From: Nymphaea colorata
Taxonomy: Eukaryota; Streptophyta; Magnoliopsida; Nymphaeales; Nymphaeaceae
Reading direction: 5' to 3'
DNA length: 64,000 nt
Assembly: GCF_008831285.2 (NCBI RefSeq)
Contig: NC_045145.1
Coordinates: 24,486,802-24,550,801, forward strand
Part shown: positions 22,921 to 32,914 of the stretch, piece after piece
How positions within the stretch are numbered: position 1 is the first letter of the stretch
Layout: each line of letters begins with the position of its first letter
Position numbers and translations under genes: made by a program
The notes under the pieces: model-generated
The model's input: the letters and a program-made list of their open reading frames with translations, nothing else
What the model was told of the DNA's origin: nothing
The model's database searches: none

Positions 22921-23690
22921 CCTTTGTATTGCTCACTTTTTCGACTCCTCTAGATTGGTAGTTGTTTTGACCATGACCTCTTTAGTTGATTTGCTTATTG
23001 TAAACTTGTTTTGAGGCAATATTCGCAGCCGGCATAATAGATTCAAAAGTTTGAGAATCATCTTCTTGTAAGTTGGCTTCTTGTATGAGAAGAAGCCCAT
23101 GAAGTTCATTCAAAGAGACGGGTCCTTTCGAGTTTCCATATTAACTTTAAAAGCAAGATATTCACTTGGCAATCCTCTAAGAATTTGAAGAACAAGATCA
23201 TCTTCATCCACGGGTTTGGATGTAATGGCTAATTGATGAGCAATAGCTTTTGCTTTGTTTTATAAACATCCACAGAACTAGACCCTTTTTTCAAATCTTT
23301 GAACTGTGATTTTAACTGCATTATTTGAGCCCTGGATTGAGCAGCATATGACTGCCTAAGAGCACTCCAAACCTCTAGAGAGGTTTTTAAACCAATAATT
23401 TGGGTTGTATTGCTTCAGATAGAGAGGACTTAATCCAACTCAAAAGTAACTGATCTTTTCTCAGCCATTCAATATATTCTAACTAATTTCAGTTGTTTCA
23501 CATCTAAACATTGATGAAGCAGGTTTGCTTCTATCCATATATCCATAAGATAAATGAATCAAAATTGAAGTGAATTGAGATTCCAAATAAGATAATTTTC
23601 AACATTTAACTTTATGGTGAGGAAATGTTGTAAACTGCTTGGGTACTGAAGATGGAAGCAAAAAAATTCATACTGTATCAGAGTTGACTC
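22921..23690 (-). pseudogene. Copia gag, heavily decayed
   Basis: The best preserved part reads 'DEDDLVLQILRGLPSEYLAF' near 23150-23215, the end of the UBN2 gag domain. Weaker matches continue upstream to about 23640. Several stops and frameshifts interrupt it, and no usable start codon was identified between the PBS and the domain. Confidence 0.75.
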
Positions 23691-23768
23691 CCGTATTTGA
23701 TGAGAATGAAAAGTGGCAACACAAGATGTAATCCTTAGGATCTAGCAGCAACACTAACAAGGACCAGT

Positions 23769-23781
23769 GGCTCTGATATCA
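23769..23781 (-). other. Primer binding site, initiator tRNA-Met type
   Basis: On the minus strand TGATATCAGAGCC, one change from the usual TGGTATCAGAGCC, directly inside the 5' LTR. Confidence 0.88.
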
Positions 23782-24146
23782 TGTTAAAAATCAAATGAAG
23801 AAATAATTAAAGGGACATGAATTTTTAAAGTGTTCAGCCAATGGGCCTACGTCCACTGCTCTATCATTTCTTGTTTGTCTTCCTTTGATGGAGAGACTCA
23901 TTATATAGAGGAGTTACATAATGGGTCTCTAATTCCCAAGAGACATGACTTTTCATCTTTCAACATACATGACTTTTCATCCCTCAAGAGAGATGACTTT
24001 TCATCCCTCAAGAGACATGTCTTTTCATCTCTTAGGAGACATGACTTTTCATCTTCCAACATACATGACTTTTCATCTCTCAAGAGATATGACTTTTCAT
24101 CTCCCAAGTAATTCATATTCAGAGCCTTCTTGGTGTTTTATTAACA
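23782..24146 (-). repeat. Copia 5' LTR, 365 bp
   Basis: Starts TGTTAA and ends TTAACA on the plus strand, a perfect 6-bp terminal inverted repeat. Aligned with 16296-16678 it differs at roughly one base in ten. About half of it is a 24-bp tandem repeat (23940-24107). Confidence 0.93.
23940..24107. repeat. 24-bp tandem repeat, seven units, inside the LTR
   Basis: Unit 'gagacatgacttttcatc' plus six variable bases such as 'tctcaa'. Seven units, each exactly 24 bp, and the same number in the other LTR. Because 24 is a multiple of three, all frames stay open and give repetitive peptides, which are not genes. Confidence 0.93.
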
Positions 24147-25700
24147 CTTCTCCAGCCACACCCGGTAGAACAAACAGCCATGGTGTTCAGTCGCTCAAGC
24201 AGCAGACACATAAAAAGAGCTCTCTGGTCAAGACAGGAAAAATTGGCAGCGGTGGTTTTCCAAGCCGTCGAGTAAACTCCTTTACACTCTTTCCTTCTTT
24301 TTTTTTGTTCTGTTTTTTTTTTGTTGTCAAACAGAGTATGCTCTGGTATCTATCGCCGAAGATCCTTACTACTCCCTATCCCCTTTGATTTACTTTCTTC
24401 CTCTTTTACTATAGCAGTGGCAAGAATGGCGCCAGACAGAAAGTAGCATGGGCTCTTGCATGTCCAGATGGTGCCGTTTTTCTTTTTTCTGTTTGTCCTT
24501 CCTTGTGGCTCTTTCCCATAAATAGAGAGTCAAAAACCCACCACACTTGTGGAAGAACATCTTACGGCATGGCATTAGATATCACAACAAATAGGTTAGA
24601 ATAAAACGGAGATTAAACAACTATCACAACAGAAAACAAACATTTCACATAATTCTTTATAGTATATTAATTTCTGCAAACAGCCATCGATAACCAAAGT
24701 AACTGCCTCAACATTGTGCTATGTCCAACACACTCATTCCGACTTTCATGTTTTTTTTTTTTAATCCTCCTTTTATTTCTTCCCACCATCAGATGGGAAT
24801 ATGTTCCAATGTCCAAACAGTGCAGAGATTTTTCCTGGAGGTTCTTGGAAGCGCATATATATGTTTCGATCTCATTGTTATTCCATAGTTTATTTGGTGA
24901 TCTTGCATCCCCTTTTTTCATATATATAGTCTTTTATCGAATCCACTAAGCATGCTGCATTTCTCTGTCATAATAAGTCACAGAACTAGTAATGTAGGAT
25001 TCATCTAAACAATTTCTATAGTTAATCATGCAACATGCAAACAATGAATAGAAACAGGCTAATACTTAGTTGAATGATGTAACATGCAAAATGTGATAAT
25101 GTAACGTTCCAATTAACAGACATATGGTTCCCAAAGCAGTTCTTGGTAGGCGAAGCAGTTCTATACCAAGCAGACTAGAAGACTTCGGGTGGCTTCCACT
25201 CACCGAACCCTTCTTTAATTGGCGAGTGGTGAAAAGCTTTGAAACCAGCCTCATTCATACGTAGCTGTCACATACCCACTCCCATTCACTCCCTTCTCCA
25301 AACCCTAAGCCAACCAGCCTCTAATAATCTTGCAACTTACAACTTCATATGCAATCTATTATAAGTCTGTGGTTTCTATAACCGAGCTTTGTCAATCCTT
25401 TTTTTCTTTTTCAATGTTAAAGACACAAAAGGAGAAACAATGAAATTTGTTCAAGATTTGGAACAGACTTACCCAACACACCTAAGGTGGCTTCGCTGTA
25501 AATATCCGACAAAAATTTCCACCGCAAGTTTTCACGATGATGGACACGTGCTATAAGAAGAACCGATGTTTTCACGTGAACCCGTCTTCTCCGATGAGGA
25601 CTTTCACTTTCAGTGGCAAAATTGCAATTTGAAAAAATTTGTTCGGGTTCTCTTCGGGTGGCTAAAGTAGAGAGACATGTAAAAGGAACACCGGTACATG
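24147..25700. other. Intergenic DNA without a supported gene
   Basis: Right flank of the copia insertion. Open frames of 60-147 codons are present (for example 23945-24388, mostly LTR repeat; and 25417-25866, antisense to the VHA-E promoter), but none shows a known domain. A G-box-like 'gacacgtgc' lies near 25543. Confidence 0.4.
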
Positions 25701-25710
25701 AACGACGGGC

Positions 25711-25717
25711 TATAAAT
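25711..25717 (+). promoter_or_regulatory. TATA box of the VHA-E fragment
   Basis: 'tataaat' about 128 bp before the ATG at 25845. It is followed by a CT-rich leader (about 25736-25775) typical of plant 5' untranslated regions. Confidence 0.6.
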
Positions 25718-25844
25718 CCGGCGGCAGTATACACGCTTTCTTTATATCTCTCTCTTGCCCTGTCTCCCTCTCGCTTCTGGGCGGAAGGAGAAGGAAATCC
25801 TGATCTGAAGCCATCGTGAACGTTGATTTCATCAACAGGTGAAG

Positions 25845-25976
25845 ATGAATGACACAGATGTCTCAAAGCAGATCCAGCAAATGGTCCGATTCATCCGCCA
25901 GGGAGCGGAGGAGAAGGCCAGCAGAGACCACAAACTTAAAGCAACAAGAAAAAATTACCCAACACAGTCATTCTAA
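25845..25976 (+). pseudogene. V-ATPase subunit E, first-exon fragment
   Basis: The ATG at 25845 opens a 43-codon frame starting MNDTDVSKQIQQMVRFIRQ, the highly conserved N-terminus of plant vacuolar H+-ATPase subunit E. This subunit is a peripheral-stalk protein of the V1 sector that links the catalytic head to the membrane sector of the proton pump. Similarity continues to 'AEEKA' (about residue 25, base 25919), with Gly replacing the usual Glu at residue 20. It then stops abruptly, and the frame runs on through unrelated sequence to a TAA at 25974-25976. The full protein has about 230 residues and nothing of the rest is visible nearby. TATA box and leader are retained, so this is a promoter-plus-exon fragment, probably from a truncated genomic duplication. 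Confidence 0.85.
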
Positions 25977-26933
25977 ACTCAAATTGTAATTAACTAGACC
26001 ACCGAATTTTCAAGGTAAACAAAAAACAGAAATTTGGTTTTAATTTCACATTAATTATGCCAAATTATGTAATACTTCCTAGTTTAGTAGTTTCGGACCC
26101 GAACCCTGTGCAATGCTTCAAGAAAACACAAATCCAGGTCCAGACCACCCAAATAACCAGGACAGATCCAATTCAATTACACTTTCTTTTCTTTTTTCTT
26201 TTAAAAATTCAGAAAAGATGCGTAACTTGCACCTAAGTTTTGGGGGACAAAATTCATTGGACTTATTATCAAGTCAAACAAGACCGAATTTTTCGCTTGG
26301 TTGTGTCCCTGGAAAAATCAAGCACAATCTCGTAAAATATTATTTTTATTATTATTTCAACGGCATCAATATGAACTTTGTGGCCATAGATGAATAAGTT
26401 GATTCAACTGATTATATAACTTCCAAAAACATACACATTCCTTTCAACATTAAATAAATTCCGAGGTTCTAGAAGATGGGTTAGTTGAAGATGGGTCAAT
26501 TACTTCCAGCCTGACCCAACTAAGTATTTGATGCCTGGTCTGGAACTTTCTTGAGGTTCCCTATTTTCTCAACAATTTTTTCAGGATTTTTTGTCAAAAC
26601 CCCATAAGTTCAATTGAAAATCCTCAAAAGGGTTTACATTTTCTCTGTTTCTGACTTTTGCGTTTCATTCTTCTACCAACTTCAGTGATAAGAACAGTCA
26701 CAATATACACTGGCTCCGCTTGTGAAACTAATTAAAAAACATCGGATCTTAAGGGGCATCATTATATATAAATGAGCAGTTTTTTAGAATACTAATATCA
26801 AATAAAAACTTTTTGTGAGGACGCTGGTATGGGTTTATGATAATACCCGTCTATATGGGACTCTACAGCTGGCACAATTTCAGCATTTACCCACTAATTT
26901 CTGACAGAACTTGTTTTCTTCTCCTCAATACAT

Positions 26934-26984
<51 letters not shown>

Positions 26985-27176
26985 GTCCTCTTTTCGGTCG
27001 TTAGATGTTTAGTGAGTTCAATTCTTTTGGCAATAAAAGTAGGGCCACTGGAAGACGGAGCCAAAAAATATTGACTAAGGCACATTAATATTTAAAATTT
27101 TGTTTTCCTTTTGAGTGGCACCACTGTGTAATTCTTCTGCCAGGATAAGTACTACTGAGTTATTTTGGCAACACAG
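25977..27176. other. Intergenic DNA without a supported gene
   Basis: AT-rich, with a compound (CA)n(TA)n microsatellite at about 26932-26981. No recognisable gene. Confidence 0.45.
26932..26981. repeat. Compound (CA)n(TA)n microsatellite
   Basis: About 11 CA units followed by about 13 TA units. Confidence 0.9.
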
Positions 27177-27574
27177 ATAATCAAATTTGACACTCATGGA
27201 CATTAATCATGAAGGATTGGAAAAACAAATTAAAAAATGGACAATATCGATTATCATAATAAGGGAAGATCATACAATCCAAAGTTTACAATTTTTCTCT
27301 GTTTCAAAAAAATAAAAAAAAGATTTATTTTCATATTTCCCCCACATATTTGGTCACCTACCATTAATGATTCTCTCCTAAAAGTATCATATATTATGTA
27401 CTATAAAACGCTCATTGGTTCACAATGCTGGCCAACCAAAGCCATGTTCTTCAACCTTAGTACTATACATTCTTGTTCAAAGCCACATGTATCAGTTCCA
27501 CAACTCATTGTACAACTCTCCTTGTTTGTATTGTCATGCATTGCTCCTCATGTGTTTTCACTTTTCAGTATGAC
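27177..27574 (+). promoter_or_regulatory. Promoter-like block, copy B
   Basis: Second copy of 4771-5183, same orientation, with the TATA-like 'ctataaaa' at 27401-27408. The downstream junction 'cttttcagtatgac' is shared, and sequence beyond it is unrelated to that after copy A. A 142-codon open frame (27237-27665) runs through it but is not conserved in frame in copy A. Confidence 0.5.
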
Positions 27575-29130
27575 CGCTATTTCAAACCCAAAGCAACAAA
27601 AAGCTAGCATAAGTGTTCAAAATTTCATGTTTTTACTGATCTATTGGTTCAAAATAGGTACTTAGATAGGAAAGGTAACAAAGAAAGTATGGCTGGATGT
27701 ATATTAATATAAAAAATGGATATTCACTTAGTAGTGATATAGGTCTCGTAGCCATATTGGAAATGATCCATCTCATTTTTTTAAGTGAAAATGTAACACT
27801 TCACATACGCCTAGATATAGAAATTGGTATGTGCCTTTAAGTGGCAAACTTATAAGAAACCACCTCAGCCTTTTATTTTTTTCTAAATTAACTGTTAATA
27901 GAAACACAAACATAAAAGTCATGAACTAATATTATAAAGAAAATGCTCCATGTCCATTCTTCAAATCTCTCTCTCTTTTCACAGGTAGTGCAACCAATTA
28001 GGTTAGGCGGCATATAGTAACCAAGTCCTTTGTAAAAACCAAGTAGCCGGTTCTTGCCCCTCTCCTGCTCTCTCTTTTTTCCTTGTCTCTCAATTGAGTA
28101 TGAATCCAAAAAATAATAGAATTATCTAGCATTTGGTTTAAATTTATTTCTTGTAAATCTGCATTTTGTTTTCATTTCTTTAATTCTTGAAATAAGTTTC
28201 TAAAAACTTCTTTTCAATTTCATATTTTCAATAAGTCAAACGAGAGGGTGGAACATGGCAAACGGTGGAAACCGGTCGGTTTTTGCACGGCGACTGAAGA
28301 TAAGGATCATAGCTGGAGGTTGTGATGCGAAAGTTGCTTATAGGCACCTCTTCATCCATCGCTTCAGGTGGCTTCGGAACCCTACTACATTGACTGCACT
28401 TCTGTGTTTGTATGGGGCCCGATATTGCTATAAATTGTTGGATTTGAAAAAGGAGAGAGGGAGAGGGCTTTCTTTCACGTCATTGGGTGTTCGATCGTTC
28501 TTCAAATTAATTTATTTTACCTACGCTTTAATTTTTTTATTTTTCTAAACAATGTCAATGGAATGGATTTGGATAGATATCTGATTGAATTTTTCCAAAT
28601 GATCAGATGCCAAAAAAGGAAACTGATCGTATTATTTTAAAAAATTAGGTATGAAAAAATGTCTAACTGATTATGAAATCAGATCGGATTCATATGACAT
28701 TCCATCAGATCTAGAGTAGATGTGAAGTAAATAACCAAGGAGGTCTGTGAATTCGAATTTAGATTTTTCCAAATAAGTACCCTATATATAAAAACATCAT
28801 ACGAGCTCTATTTACTTGTTTAACCAGTCTTCTACCCTAGGCAACAGTCATGTGTAAAGTCTGCACGTGAAGAAGGGTTGGGGCATCTATATGTTTTATC
28901 ATTTGGGCTTATCATAGCATTAAAATCATCTATGTGAATAGTATAAAAAATGAATCCGCCTGAATCGGAGGATTCGAATCGGATCAGTTTATTGAATCTC
29001 TGGTGAACCGATTCAAATCGCTGCTGAATCAGGCAGCAGCGACGAATTGGGACTTCCGAATGCCAGGTGTAGGGGGCCATGCAGGTTTCTGGTGTTTTTT
29101 TTTTCTTCTTCTATAATTTTTACTCCCAAT
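27575..29130. other. Intergenic DNA without a supported gene
   Basis: An open frame of 97 codons at 28255-28548 (plus) has an arginine-rich start and hydrophobic end but no recognisable domain. A short run of 'gattcgaatcggatc'-type words lies near 28955-29040, probably a transposon end. Confidence 0.4.
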
Positions 29131-29190
29131 TAAACCGCTTTTGGGGTCCCGCGGAGCCTCTTAGGCGCCCCAGGGGAGCGGTTTTGGGGA
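29131..29190. repeat. GC-rich imperfect palindrome
   Basis: 'aaaccgctttt' near 29132 faces 'gagcggtttt' near 29176, with inner complementary blocks 'ggagcct' and 'aggcgcc'. It would form a hairpin of about 55 bases and contrasts sharply with the AT-rich flanks. No function is assigned. Confidence 0.5.
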
Positions 29191-30739
29191 TATATATATA
29201 CGCTTATCCTAATCACCCGACGTTTCACAATCCCCAAGTATTTGGTTTTTGGCTTTTTATATTTTTTAGAGAGAAAGAAAGTAAGGCTCAAAAAAATAAT
29301 TTATTTATCTTTTTGGATTCCATAAGAAATCTCCGCCTCTACCACATATTTGGGGTTTAGCAGTAGCAGAAGTTTACTGCAGGCCGAGTTAAAAATTGGG
29401 TCATTCAACATGAAAAATTGACTCGTTTCTTAAGACGACCTTACGGCTCTGGAATTCCCAAAGAGGCTCCTTAAGTGAGGCTTCCCGGAATACACAGTGC
29501 GTGGGTTCCTTCTAGTTCTAGAGAGCACCACCACGAATAGAGAAAGTTTGCATGTATACTTGGATTTGGGGGTTTGGAATAATTGAATCACACGAATCAC
29601 ACGATAAAACAATTCATGGAAGTCAGGTGTGGATAATGCAGAAACTTCTTCCGATGCAACGTATCTGGTGCCCGGGACGGTGAAGCATCCTCTCAGTCAC
29701 CGGACAAAGTCGATCGCGGGAGAATCGGCGAGAAATTGATTCACTCTTAGAAAGCGGAGAAATGGGACCTAGGAGGAAGACCTGGAACAATTTTGAGAAC
29801 AGAAAAAGAAAACTGTGCACACAAAGTGATGATCAACTACCCATAATCAATATAACATAATCTTAAATAATTACACCCACCAACCTCAAGAACAAGAAAC
29901 TAAAAATTTTTGTGATTTTTAATCACAAAATCCAACTATTTCATTGCTTCACCACACCATCGCCTTCCCGCCCACGACGTCGTCCGTCTCCATCATCGGC
30001 AATGAAGTAACTATAAGTTCAACTAGTCCCAACACAGCTCTGGTAATAACGTTTTCCAAAGGGCACAAGTGGAGCGGTGAAATTGTGGCACAACCTTTTC
30101 TAATGAAGAATGATCCTTCAGGAGTCAATGAGGTTATTTGATTGGTACAAGAAATTCAACCGTAAGGTCAAAACTCGAAAGGCTGCCCCTATTACAGACA
30201 TGGCGATCTTTTGTGTAGCAAAAAGAAAAAGCTAGTAAATTTCTTCTAGTCAACCACCATGCTGAGCATAAATGCGACATGCATGAATGCTAAAGCTGAA
30301 AGAATGGCCGTGAAGATAGGCATTGGGACACAGAAATAAGGGGAAGGCAAAAGAATGCAAATTGAGGAGTGCATTTGTAAGGACGGACATTGAGAGTACC
30401 TTATTTACAAACATGCAAGTCACTAACAAATGCTATTCAATAGTACCAAGGATGTGGCTTTCATCAAGGCTAGCATACCTAACGGAGCTAGTCCAAAGCG
30501 TACTGAGGTTACTTAGAGAAAATATAACACTTTGAATTTGTAAAGGTTCTGATTCCAGAAACACAAAATATAAAAGAAACTGATAATCAAATTATTTCCA
30601 GTAGATATGTTATAGGGAAAATAACTTTCCAAAAAAACATCAAGACAAACACAGCATTTCTGTAGAAATTGTATAAAACAAATAGCCAACACGCTGATAA
30701 TTCCAGTGCCATGAACTGGCAATAACCTTTTCAAGAATC
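29191..30739. other. Intergenic DNA without a supported gene
   Basis: Several 60-70 codon open frames on both strands (for example minus 29430-29820 and plus 29944-30141), none with a recognisable domain. Composition is locally GC-richer at 29640-29800. Confidence 0.4.
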
Positions 30740-30924
30740 TGAACTGCCCCATTGCAAAATCTGATGCCATAACTGCTTGGCGCCCCTCCTGCCAGATATC
30801 CAACTCCAACATCAGCCATTTGGGGAATGGGAGAGGCAGAAAGGAGCGTGATGTTGAGTTGGGATATCTGGGCAGGAGGGGCGCCAAGCAGTTATGGCGT
30901 CAGATTTTGCAATGGGGCAGTTCA
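30740..30924. repeat. Palindrome ending exactly at the assembly gap
   Basis: Arms 30740-30814 and 30849-30924 are reverse complements apart from a few single-base differences and indels, around a 34-bp spacer. The right arm's last base touches the first N. This is either a real inverted duplication that stopped the assembly or a fold-back artefact. Confidence 0.85.
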
Positions 30925-31024
30925 NNNNNNNNNNNNNNNNNNNNNNNNNNNNNNNNNNNNNNNNNNNNNNNNNNNNNNNNNNNNNNNNNNNNNNNNNNNN
31001 NNNNNNNNNNNNNNNNNNNNNNNN
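30925..31024. other. Assembly gap, 100 N
   Basis: Exactly 100 N, a conventional placeholder of unknown true size. The upstream part of the NLR relic at 31140 may lie in it. Confidence 1.
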
Positions 31025-31139
31025 TGGAGGTGTTTCTGAACAGAGTGGTACTTCTGGACAGAGTAATGACGAACAGAGTGGTGCACTGGAGGCATTGGAA
31101 CGTCCACTTGGGCAGGAGTGCTTGGAGATAGGCGATTAT

Positions 31140-32458
31140 AAAAAAGATGCCAGTTTGGCATTTGAATACAGAGCATACCAAGCTACATTCACTAAAGCTG
31201 GAAAGATGCCATTTATGGGAAAAACTAATAAGCATTACCTCGTTGAAAGTACTAAATGTCATCAATTGCCCAGCACTATGTGAAATAGTTAGCACACCTG
31301 CCTTGAGTTGTTGAAGGTGGAGGAAAGCTGCAGCCTAGAGCAATTACCTCATGACATGCTTGCACTCAAGTGGTTGGACGTGGCACTTTGTGACAGCCTG
31401 GAGCAATTGCCTCAGCACATGCCTGCTCTCAAGTCGTTGATGGTATGGGCATGTGATAGCCTAAAGGCTCTTGTTAACATGCCTGCCTTGGAGTCATTGG
31501 AGTTGAGTTATTGTGACGGCCTAGAGCATTTACATGACATCCCTGCTCTCAAGTCATTGATGGTGCGGAGATGTGATAGGCTAAAGACTCTAGCTGACAT
31601 GCCTGCCTTGGAGTCATTGGAGGTAGAATTTTGTGACAGCCTAGAGCAATTACCTCATGACATGCCTGCTCTCAAGTTGTTTAAGGTGTATGGACCTAAT
31701 AGCTTGAAGACTCTTGTTAATGTTCCTTTACTTGAGGAGTTGATGGTGGAAGGTTTGCTCAACTGGGAAGGGTGGCCAGCAGATAGATTTGGGGAAACAA
31801 CATTGACTTCTATGTAAAGGTTAAGGGAGGCCAATTTTATGAATTGACCAAAGATGCGGACAGAAGGCTTGCTTGATGCTCTATTGGAGCTGGGGTGGCA
31901 TGACGGTCAAGTGACTCAGCTCCAAAGTCTGTCAGTGTGTTGTTGCCTAAGTGCAAGATTGGGATGGAAATTCCTTGAGCAACTGCCTAAGCTCATTAAG
32001 TTAAGGTTGGATCCAGACTCAGCAGTACTACTGCCATCGCCATTGCCATCGGAGGTATCAACATTTCTACCCTCCCTCAAGTCTCTGACTTTGAGTGACA
32101 CGAATCTTGATGAGGTCAAATTGGGAAGGGTGCCTCAGAGCTTGTGGGGTCTCTCACAACTGGAGACACTGTTCCTAAACTATTTCTATGAGGACATCAG
32201 CTTGGGAGGCCACTGGCAATGCATCCCAAAACTGAGATACCTAGAGCTTCAATACTTCCCCAATCTGAAGTCTCTGTTGGACATTACTACCCACCAAAAT
32301 GAAATGATGCAGTAGCAACAACATGTCCCACGGATGCAAACGAACAGATCACCTGCCTCTCGAAGCTCGAAAAGCTGGTAATTTACTTTTGTCCAGCACT
32401 CCATCTGCCACAGGAACTCAGGGACCATCTTGGGGAAAGGTTATCCATCCTAGGCTAA
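31140..32458 (+). pseudogene. NLR resistance gene relic, LRR tail only
   Basis: This encodes the C-terminal leucine-rich repeats of an intracellular immune receptor, the part that usually senses effectors. From about 31185 it reads 'LHSLKLERCHLWEKL', 'LNVINCPALCEI', then about seven repeats of 21-24 residues of the kind 'CDSLEQLPHDMPALKSLMV' and 'CDRLKTLADMPALESLEV' (31308-31700). Further LRRs follow at 31854-32315 ('FLPSLKSLTLSDTNLDEVKL', 'LPKLIKLRL'). The end, 'LEKLVIYFCPALHLPQEL', stops at TAA 32456-32458. Frameshifts near 31300 and 32305 and a TAA after 31814 break it. No NB-ARC precedes it; that part could lie in the gap. It may be the tail of a gene separate from the head at 32915. Confidence 0.85.
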
Positions 32459-32857
32459 AGTGGTTGAGGTGCTATCATGTTACAGAACCTTTTCTGTTTC
32501 GTTGGCTGAAGCCTTCAGTATTTACATATGTCCTGCACTTGATCTGCTGCAGGAGTTAAGATGCCATCTTGGAGGAAAGGTAACAATTATCCGATATGTT
32601 TTAGTGTTTAAAATCTGTGACAGATTGTAACTATATTTTTTTTTGTCAAGTATGAATCTTTTGCATTTCGTCGGCTCTTTTTTTCTCTCCGTTGTTTGAT
32701 TTAGGTCTTGTACATTTTTTATGTCATGTTTTCCTTCTGCAAAAGTAGAGTGAATCACTAAAAATCAATAGATTGCAACTGCTTTCAGCAAACAAGATAG
32801 AAGCCAATAGGTCTTGGTCATGTTGGTGAAATCGCCTTCTTCTAGAAGCTTCAATGG
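32459..32857. other. Spacer between NLR tail and NLR head
   Basis: AT-rich, with a poly-T run near 32636. No gene is seen. It would include the promoter of the downstream NLR relic, but no clear TATA box was found. Confidence 0.45.
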
Positions 32858-32905
32858 TTTAGGGTTTAGGGTTTAGGGTTTAGGTTTAGGGTTTAGGGTT
32901 TAAGG
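32858..32905 (+). repeat. Interstitial telomeric repeat, (TTTAGGG)n
   Basis: Seven heptamers in the TTTAGGG orientation, one short by a G and the last changed to TTTAAGG. The array ends 9 bases before the ATG at 32915. Short telo-boxes are known in plant 5' leaders, but a run of this length looks more like a telomeric insertion or repair scar. Confidence 0.95.
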
Positions 32906-32914
32906 TTGCTGGAG

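Larger units (their letters stand above)
16296..24146 (-). mobile_element. Complete but decayed Ty1/copia retrotransposon with a nested insertion
   Basis: Two LTRs (16296-16678 and 23782-24146) bound an internal region in the usual copia order on the minus strand: PBS, gag, protease, integrase, reverse transcriptase, RNase H and polypurine tract. Total length is 7851 bp, of which 2948 bp are a later insertion and its target duplication, leaving about 4.9 kb, the normal copia size. The flanks show an imperfect target duplication: 'ccttc' before the left LTR and 'cttct' after the right. LTR divergence looks near 10%, and many stops and frameshifts are present, so the element is old and inactive. 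Confidence 0.95.

Noticed and set aside
23830-24111. Repetitive 'DFSSLKR' open frame
   Set aside because: Translation of the 24-bp LTR repeat; it stays open only because 24 is a multiple of three.
25417-25866. 149-codon open frame on the minus strand
   Set aside because: It is antisense to the promoter, leader and first exon of the VHA-E fragment, which explain the sequence better.
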